DNA of 64,000 nt, taken from contig OX465581.1 in NCBI GenBank assembly GCA_950022655.1, positions 105,817,125 to 105,881,124 on the forward strand, written 5' to 3'. A program made the position numbers and the translations under genes. The notes below the pieces were generated by a model that saw only the letters and a list, made by a program, of their open reading frames with translations, made no database searches and was not told the DNA's origin. This document shows, piece by piece, positions 58,106 through 64,000 of this stretch. How positions within the stretch are numbered: position 1 is the first letter of the stretch; every line of letters begins with the position of its first letter. The stretch is from Alentia gelatinosa (lineage: Eukaryota > Annelida > Polychaeta > Phyllodocida > Polynoidae).

Positions 58106-58902
58106 TGAACTTCTGTCTAGAAAATCTAGCTTGATAAAATTCGAATTAGTAGTTAAAGGCCAAAACACAAGCCAATTGAACAGAAACAAATAGACATGTT
58201 TAATACTTTTGATGAATACACAGTATATATTATTGTTTTGTACATTTGTTCTAGCATAGAAGAGTACCCTTCCATTTAAATGTTTCAGATATCAATTAAA
58301 ATGTACAACAATTAAAAACTAGGGTACATCTATTATATAATACATACAACACGAATAACTTTACGCATATGAGGTTATTACATGGTATCATTTCAGATAT
58401 AGACCTTTGCTAATTTCTCGACAAGTTTCAAAGGCCTGTTGACCCCATATAAAGGCTTAAAATATAAAGTGGCCTTCCCCGTTGGAAATTGCTTTCTGGA
58501 AGGAAGAGGCCATGAAATTATTTTAATTAGTGTTGTCAATGTATACCATTTTTAATTGGTTGTCAACAAGGAAATCCTGAAGCGCAAAAACAATGAAACA
58601 ATATTGTAATAATTGTTAGAAAAATAAAACATAGGCCATATTTGTCGTAATTCGGTATACCTCACTAAAATAGACACATGAAACTCAACTCTGACACCCG
58701 CGATTAAGACATCCCTACAGTGTATTACCATTACTTTTTCTAGTGGCATGTCAGTTTAAGTTATATTTACATATAATAAGGTCCTGGATGTAGATGTCCC
58801 CTTAAAAAAATCACAGTGTTCCTCTCCAGGTCAAATTGGAGAACAGTCCTGAACGTTTAACTGCTTGTTCTAAATGTCAATTATCTTAATGTACCACGCT
58901 TA
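58106..58902. other. convergent intergenic spacer / 3' UTR of the MFS gene
   Basis: The two genes converge here. On the minus strand ATTAAA variants occur at about 58520-58530 and 58550-58558 and could serve the transporter gene. No coding recognised. Confidence 0.45.
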
Positions 58903-59859
58903 TCACCTATTGGAAGGAGTCTCAAATTCATATCGTACAAGGAAGAACAAGATGACTACGGTACTGTAGGATACCATGGAGCACACAAAGAAGTAGATGA
59001 TGTAGCACTTAAAGCCTGTACAGGTGAGAGAGCCTTCTGACGCGAAGGCGTCGTAGAGGACGGCCAGTAGGAGCTGGGCAAGCAGTGTCACTACTGTCTG
59101 TAGGAGCATCACCATCCCCCAGCCTGCCGGGAACGTCTCCGCTGAGAACAGTTTGAGATGCAGACTGGGTCCCAGTGTCTGCACACACGCCCCAGCCACC
59201 TGGTACCACACCACGCTCACCATCAACACGGGGAAAATCCCAGCGAAACCCATGTTGACCAGGCTGAGGGCAATCAATCCAAAGGCAAGGAGCATATAGA
59301 AGAGTGAGCGTGGTATTTTGTGTCCGACCAGATCGGCAAGTCCGCCCAGTAACGGGGGTGCTATGGTGCCTGCTATGGGTAAGGAGTAGACGGCGAATCG
59401 TATGTGGTCCTCTAAACCGAACGACGTCATGATCACAGCCAGGTTGGTGACGTATGCGTTCCGCATTGCAAACAGGAAGACGGATGGCCACAGCAGCTGG
59501 TGAAAGAGCTCAGAGCGGAGGAGTTGCCACCATTTCCCCGTCCACTCTCCGTCGCTGTTCCTGAACCGCTGACCTTCCGACTTTTGCTCCTCCTCCGCTG
59601 GAGTCTCCACGAGGTCGGCCGTGCTCGTCGCCGCGACGTTCGTTGAGCTGCCCGCCACGTACGAGCTGCTCGATATCTCGAAGGGGTTGGAGCTCGTGGC
59701 CGTGCCGTACTGGGTGCCGTATATGGGCGCCGCAGTGCGGATCGGGATCATCTCATGTTCGCTGCAGTTGTCGTCATAGTACTCGCCCACCATGTCTTTG
59801 TATTCGCCGTAAAAAATGCACGCCAAGAAGTTGACACCGGTGTAGGCGAGTAACATCAC
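58903..59859 (-). CDS. MFS transporter, last coding exon
   Basis: The minus-strand exon starts after TATTCTTTCAG| (exon base 59859) and ends TGA at 58903. It encodes 318 residues: one membrane segment (VMLLAYTGVNFLACIFYGEY), an acidic, serine/threonine-rich cytoplasmic loop of about 95 residues, then six predicted membrane segments with GGLADLVGHK between the second and third, an MFS A-like loop. A late TCTGFKCY motif before the last helix resembles the TCxGxxCF/Y motif of NFD4/nodulin-like and MCH1-type carriers. The substrate is unknown; SLC43-like carriers are an alternative. It joins 61508-61767 in phase 0. Confidence 0.85.
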   Translation of the reverse strand: MMLLAYTGVNFLACIFYGEYKDMVGEYYDDNCSEHEMIPIRTAAPIYGTQYGTATSSNPFEISSSSYVAGSSTNVAATSTADLVETPAEEEQKSEGQRFRNSDGEWTGKWWQLLRSELFHQLLWPSVFLFAMRNAYVTNLAVIMTSFGLEDHIRFAVYSLPIAGTIAPPLLGGLADLVGHKIPRSLFYMLLAFGLIALSLVNMGFAGIFPVLMVSVVWYQVAGACVQTLGPSLHLKLFSAETFPAGWGMVMLLQTVVTLLAQLLLAVLYDAFASEGSLTCTGFKCYIIYFFVCSMVSYSTVVILFFLVRYEFETPSNR

Positions 59860-61507
59860 CTGAAAGAATATTTATTTCTTTATTTCCAAAAAAACGTCAT
59901 TTCTCCTAATACTACATGAGAGATTGATGATATTGAACAAGATTATTATTCTGATATTTCTCTGGGAATAAGCGGCTACTTATGATGTTGTGTCTTGGCA
60001 ATTATATGTAGGTAACCGAGCAAAGGCAAGTTGCATTAGAAAAAATTCAGTTTGCTCTCATTTCAAAGTTAAGGAATTCCGATAAAATGTATTTTACGGA
60101 GGATGGTTCTTCAGCCATATAATTTAGCTGTTGTTCCCTTTTGATAAGTAACCTGTGATAAGTAGCACAGATGAGCAACAGTGAGCAAACAGGCAGATGG
60201 GGTATAGTGTCTTTAGGGTTGAGGGCAAAAGTGTATCTGGGAGTGAGAGAGTTTCTGAGTTTGCGGTAACAGAGTGTGTGAGTGAGTACGATGGAACCCT
60301 TTATCTTGAATTCTTTCAAACTGGTTATATAAAATCAGGGAGACCAGATATGCCTATAACTGGGTGAAAAATGTATTTGATGCGGTCTTATCATAACGCC
60401 TATGAGAAGTTCCATTCGTCAAACATTTATTAAACATTTATTATATTGGATCTAAACTTCAGTAACCTGAATAAATCCTGCTCTATTCTTAAATAAAATT
60501 CCTGGTGTTTGTTGGTTGTGTGAGAATTCAACTTAGATTTAGGTGCCAGTGTTGACCCACCCTAAACCGCAAGATTTTAGTTTCGTTTATAATCTAATCT
60601 AGTCTTGTTGTTCGATTATTATTGAGTTGAATGGAACCCCTGTTATACCTGTAAACTGCTGATGTATGGGGTAAGTGAACTGAGTTATGGTATGTTCTCT
60701 ATGTAGCGGATAGACATTTTTCTACAAGAGAATGAGTTGCATTGCTTTGGAGACCTATAGTTGTGGTCATGAAATGATCGAAATCTTGGTCATGAACTTA
60801 ACTTGGTGATAACACCACTATTGGACTAAAGGACTCAAGTATTGACTTGCCAGCTCATGGAGCGCCACTATTGTGTTGAATTATATATTTATGTTTAGAG
60901 ACAACTGAGTGACATGGTCACTATAAGAGTCATATTTACTATAAGATTTGTATTATGGGTGTGCCTGTAAGGAGACTCATACCAGCGCAAGCTGACGTCC
61001 TTGCAGTCTAAATACACAAATAAAAAAAATAAATATAAATAAATAACCCTTCAGTTGATGATCCATTCTATCTGCAATGTTTTTATTAGAGTGTCTGTAG
61101 TCCGTAAGATATTGTGCATAATTGGTGGCAGTGCAGACTGGTTATCTGAACTCTCGATTCACACCTGTAGTCTTTTGCTTGTTGTTAATTGATGAGTTCA
61201 CGATATGATAAGAGAATTTGGAGCCATATGAATGAGGTTATGGCGGATAGATTATCATATATGATATTTCCACTGATTTTCTCTTGAAACCTCAATTGCA
61301 TTCAGGAAGCCTAGTCAAGTTTGGAGAGCTTTCCCCTGATTACTATTAAACAAGGTTGCATTATCTAAGGTGTAAGTAATAGGGATAAAAAAAAGATGAA
61401 GTGTCATATCTATATTCCCTGGTAGCCCACTAGAAAAATTATGGTTATCTAGATTGATCATATGTCTGGTTACTTTTGGCGGAGTAGTAGAGATTTGTCG
61501 ATATTAC
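59860..61507 (-). other. intron of the MFS gene
   Basis: GTAATA donor (minus, 61507-61506) to CAG acceptor (59862-59860), 1648 bp. It contains a retroposon-like tail at 60960-61046. An 90-codon minus frame at 60047-60319 is unrecognised. Confidence 0.75.
60960..61046 (+). repeat. retroposon 3' tail (hairpin plus A-rich tail)
   Basis: CTGTAAGGA (60965) and TCCTTGCAG (60998) form a stem. About 5 bp later comes an A-rich tail of AAATAAA/AAATAAAT units (61011-61046). A terminal hairpin followed by a simple A-rich tail is the usual 3' end of non-LTR retroposons or their SINE partners. The body upstream is not identifiable. Confidence 0.5.
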
Positions 61508-61767
61508 CTGGTAGAAGTCCTGGAGAAGACGTACGGCTTGGTAACTATCAACGGGGGGTGGGGCCAGAGTAGTGTTGGCAATGGTCACTGGTATGTGTGT
61601 AGGTCTCATCAAGCTCCCATTGAGGTAGTCATAAACCAAGAGCAACGCTCCCAGCACAACACTACGCATACAGTGGATAATTCCGCTGACGATGCCGGAA
61701 TGTTTGTAGCTGAAGTTGAGCAGATTAACGCTCAGGGCCAGCATGTACATGAAGCCACCAGAACATC
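61508..61767 (-). CDS. MFS transporter, internal exon
   Basis: Acceptor GGTTTTCTTTTCAG| (exon base 61767) to donor CTACCAG|GTAATA (61508). The 260-bp exon encodes SGGFMYMLALSVNLLNF, then YKHSGIVSGIIHCMRSVVLG and a helix, ending with an extracellular-type loop and AVRLLQDFYQ. Glycine-rich GGF...N...SGIVSGI corresponds to the fourth/fifth membrane segments of NFD4/MCH1-type MFS carriers. Entry phase 1 and exit phase 0 match the neighbouring exons exactly. Confidence 0.85.
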
Positions 61768-63408
61768 CTGAAAAGAAAACCGGAATCAGAACAAATTCAG
61801 AGTCATTTCGATTGCCAGAGTGGTAATTTGATGGGTCAAATTTTATGTATTTTAAGATATTGTATCTGATCATTTAGAGTTTATACCGCAGCCTCTATCG
61901 AATATCAGATGCGGTTATCCAAGAGTTAAACATGTTTTGATTAAAGATAGTACTGTCTTCTGTTTCGAAAAAGCTGGATTATAAACTGAATAAATGCCGT
62001 TGGATTACTTTCATGTAATGATTATAATCTTGTAAAATTACATGAATAATTCTGGTGGAATCTAGACGCTACAATTATCTAACTGATAACGATAATGCAT
62101 TGTAGATCGGGGCAGTGCTTATGAATATCATAGGAACCCATACATTTCCTCTTTATTTATATAACTACTGATTGTATTAGTCAAAATAGTGACAAAGACG
62201 GAAAATAGTGTAATCTTTGTGATTTTTTCGGATCCATGTATATGTAGGTAATTTTCCTACATGGACGAAGATACAGCAGGGACCTGTAATAGTGAACACC
62301 CGCAGCAGAGGTCATCCAGTTATGCGAGAGAGTTTAACAAAGAATTGATTATTTCGCTTATAATAGGAGTTTGATTTTAACCCACAATAATGGACACTAA
62401 CGTTAATTGGCATCCGCCTAGTGGGTTCTAAAGTTCAAGTTCCAAATGTAACTTCCATGAGACTAAAGAGAACTTTAGAACAGCAATTGCTAAGCCTTGG
62501 CTGGACAAACCCTGGGTTTTGACGCACAGCCGGAAGTAAGACTTGCTAACTATTATTTTTAACCATGAATTAACTCATTTAATGTCATACATGTCGTATG
62601 AAGTAGTGATAAACTAGATGTGACCAATCGACCCTAGCTATTAAAAACTGAGCTATTGTCCACACAGAATATTGGACAAGTAGATTCTATATAGCGGATA
62701 CCTGGGCTGAGTACCAAGATAGCCTGCTATTCCGATCTTTTCCACTGTAGTAATACTTGCCTGACTGAACAAATACTTTCTATATACTACTCGCGATATA
62801 TTGGATTTTTTCCCCAATTTCAAAGATATTGTTAATTCTTATTCATGGTGAACGGATGGTCTTTTTTACTAAAGGGAACCTAAAATAATAAATTACCCGT
62901 TCTTAAACACCCGCATCAATCTGCACCAATTATCTTTGTTCTGCATGGTACGAATGAATATTATCATACTGTAGTGGGTCCCGGCATCTGCTGCAGAGCA
63001 CATGCCCCACGCGTTTGTAATTTGTTTCCGAGCTCGTATATTCAAAATACCGGACAACTAAAGTACAGGTAAACAACACATTGGGTAGATTCCATAGAGA
63101 GCCAGATTGCTGCTACAGTACTACTGGAAAGCAAAATGTTCACAAATGTTTTAAACAAAACTTCCGATTAAGCTAAACCGTGTTCCATAGAATCTGGGGT
63201 TTGGTCTTAGTTTACACTTTCTATGGGAATATCAACACAATGCATGTCAAATATTCGAGAACGGGACTTCCATACCTAGAAGTGGACATTTGAGTGTCTG
63301 GGTCTATCATTTAAGTAGGTTCACTTCGGCTCCCCACAGATAAGTTCACGAGCAAGATCACTGGTAATTATTAACTGGATACGTTAAAACAGTTTAATGA
63401 TAGATTAC
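61768..63408 (-). other. intron of the MFS gene
   Basis: GT at 63408-63407 (minus) to CAG at 61770-61768, 1641 bp. AT-rich; no element recognised. Confidence 0.7.
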
Positions 63409-63615
63409 CCAGAAGGAAGTAGAAGGTGGCGAGTATGTAGAAGTGGTCTTTGTAGAAGTGGATGTGGTAAGTAGTTCCCCATATCAGAAGACAACTCAAC
63501 GTGGATGTGATGAAAGCGACCCCTGAGAGCCACCTGGGGTCAAACTTCTGAACGAAGATACCGGTTGGCAGTGCTGTGACAAAGCCGAGGTTTGAAGCGC
63601 AGATGATCAAGGCCA
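63409..63615 (-). CDS. MFS transporter, upstream internal exon (gene continues past window)
   Basis: Acceptor GTACCTGCAG| (exon base 63615) to donor CTTCTGG|GTAATC (63409), 207 bp, phase 1 at both ends. It encodes ALIICASNLGFVTALPTGIF, then QKFDPRWLSGVAFI and two further hydrophobic stretches, the second to fourth membrane segments of an MFS carrier. The apparent ATG at 63631 lies in the intron and is not the start. No upstream coding exon was found up to 64000, so the N-terminus lies outside. With the other two exons, 473 residues of the protein are in the window. Confidence 0.8.
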
Positions 63616-64000
63616 CTGCAGGTACAAACATGATAATACCATTTAGAATTATTATTACAGTGATCGATGTTAAAACGGATACTGATATACACTAAACCAC
63701 CCCTCTACAATGTGATATAGGCTGAAGAAATATGTTGCTCTCTGGTATTAAGGTCTATGATTTAAATAGGTGACTAGACACTTTGCGATCTTTTCTAAAT
63801 AGTATTTATGATACTGCAAATCATTTTAAGATATGATATACAAGATTCTCTATTAATAACTGTTGTATCATTTACTCGTATTAAGTACGGCAGAAATATG
63901 ATCAATAATACGAGTTAATAAGGAACGAATCTATTCTGGACACCATTTCGACAGGTACATGATTTTGTACAACACGCGTACGTTTGTTTTTTTAGTCTTT
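63616..64000 (-). other. intron sequence at the window edge
   Basis: AT-rich, no coding; presumed intron of the MFS gene leading to its 5' exons. Confidence 0.6.

Noticed and set aside
59009..59491. 160-codon minus-strand frame within the MFS exon
   Set aside because: A shadow of the transporter coding frame.

Overview
The window looks like metazoan nuclear DNA: AT-rich, gene-poor, with GT-AG introns, a Kozak-type context, an AATAAA signal and many transposon remnants. The mix of Penelope-like element, LINEs, foldback MITEs, CACTA-like and Tc1/mariner-like non-autonomous elements suits a marine invertebrate such as a lophotrochozoan or cephalochordate. That placement is inference; nothing here fixes the species. 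No rRNA, confident tRNA, CRISPR or bacterial-style operon is seen.

Only the last 10 kb holds genes I can support, and they converge. On the plus strand (about 54.06-58.1 kb) lies a spliced gene for a short protein of about 278 aa with two SIN3-type PAH domains and none of the rest of SIN3. I join its exons by splice sites and matching phase: a 5' UTR exon ending at 54218, coding exon 54830-54923, and main exon 56499-57241, with a poly(A) signal at 58081. Its large intron holds a 0.66 kb foldback element and a 65-bp, nearly identical copy of the gene's own last coding codons. On the minus strand, three phase-compatible exons (63409-63615, 61508-61767, 58903-59859) encode most of a major facilitator superfamily transporter whose 5' end lies beyond the window. 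The C-terminus resembles the NFD4/nodulin-like (MCH1-like) branch.

Positions 1-54000 are essentially intergenic and repeat-dominated. They hold palindromic foldback elements (132, 4355, 7781, 8493, 22045, 34281, 46961 and others), a two-copy composite MITE (35078, 48009), a pogo/Tigger-like TA-flanked element (40278-41172), a TA-flanked element with CACTGTAAAAAATTTCC ends (27167-28267), and two inverted copies of a CACTA-like element with 3-bp target duplications (46209-46906, 51038-51893). There is also a 5'-truncated LINE with oligo-A tail and 16-bp target duplication (48405-49364), a second LINE 3' fragment (45082-45330), and a degenerate Penelope-like GIY-YIG fragment followed by a hammerhead ribozyme core (31430-31990). 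Tandem arrays lie at 24927, 28761 and 52685.

Several GC-rich stretches (7290-7700, 8805-10020, 17450-17680, 18970-19370, 23110-23345, 35920-36960, 45331-45760) look like decayed coding or promoter DNA, but I cannot assign them. No previously unknown multi-gene system is evident. The most unusual features are the minimal PAH gene with its intronic self-copy, the hammerhead core in the Penelope remnant, and independent foldback elements sharing the same GGCTTCGCCT apex.
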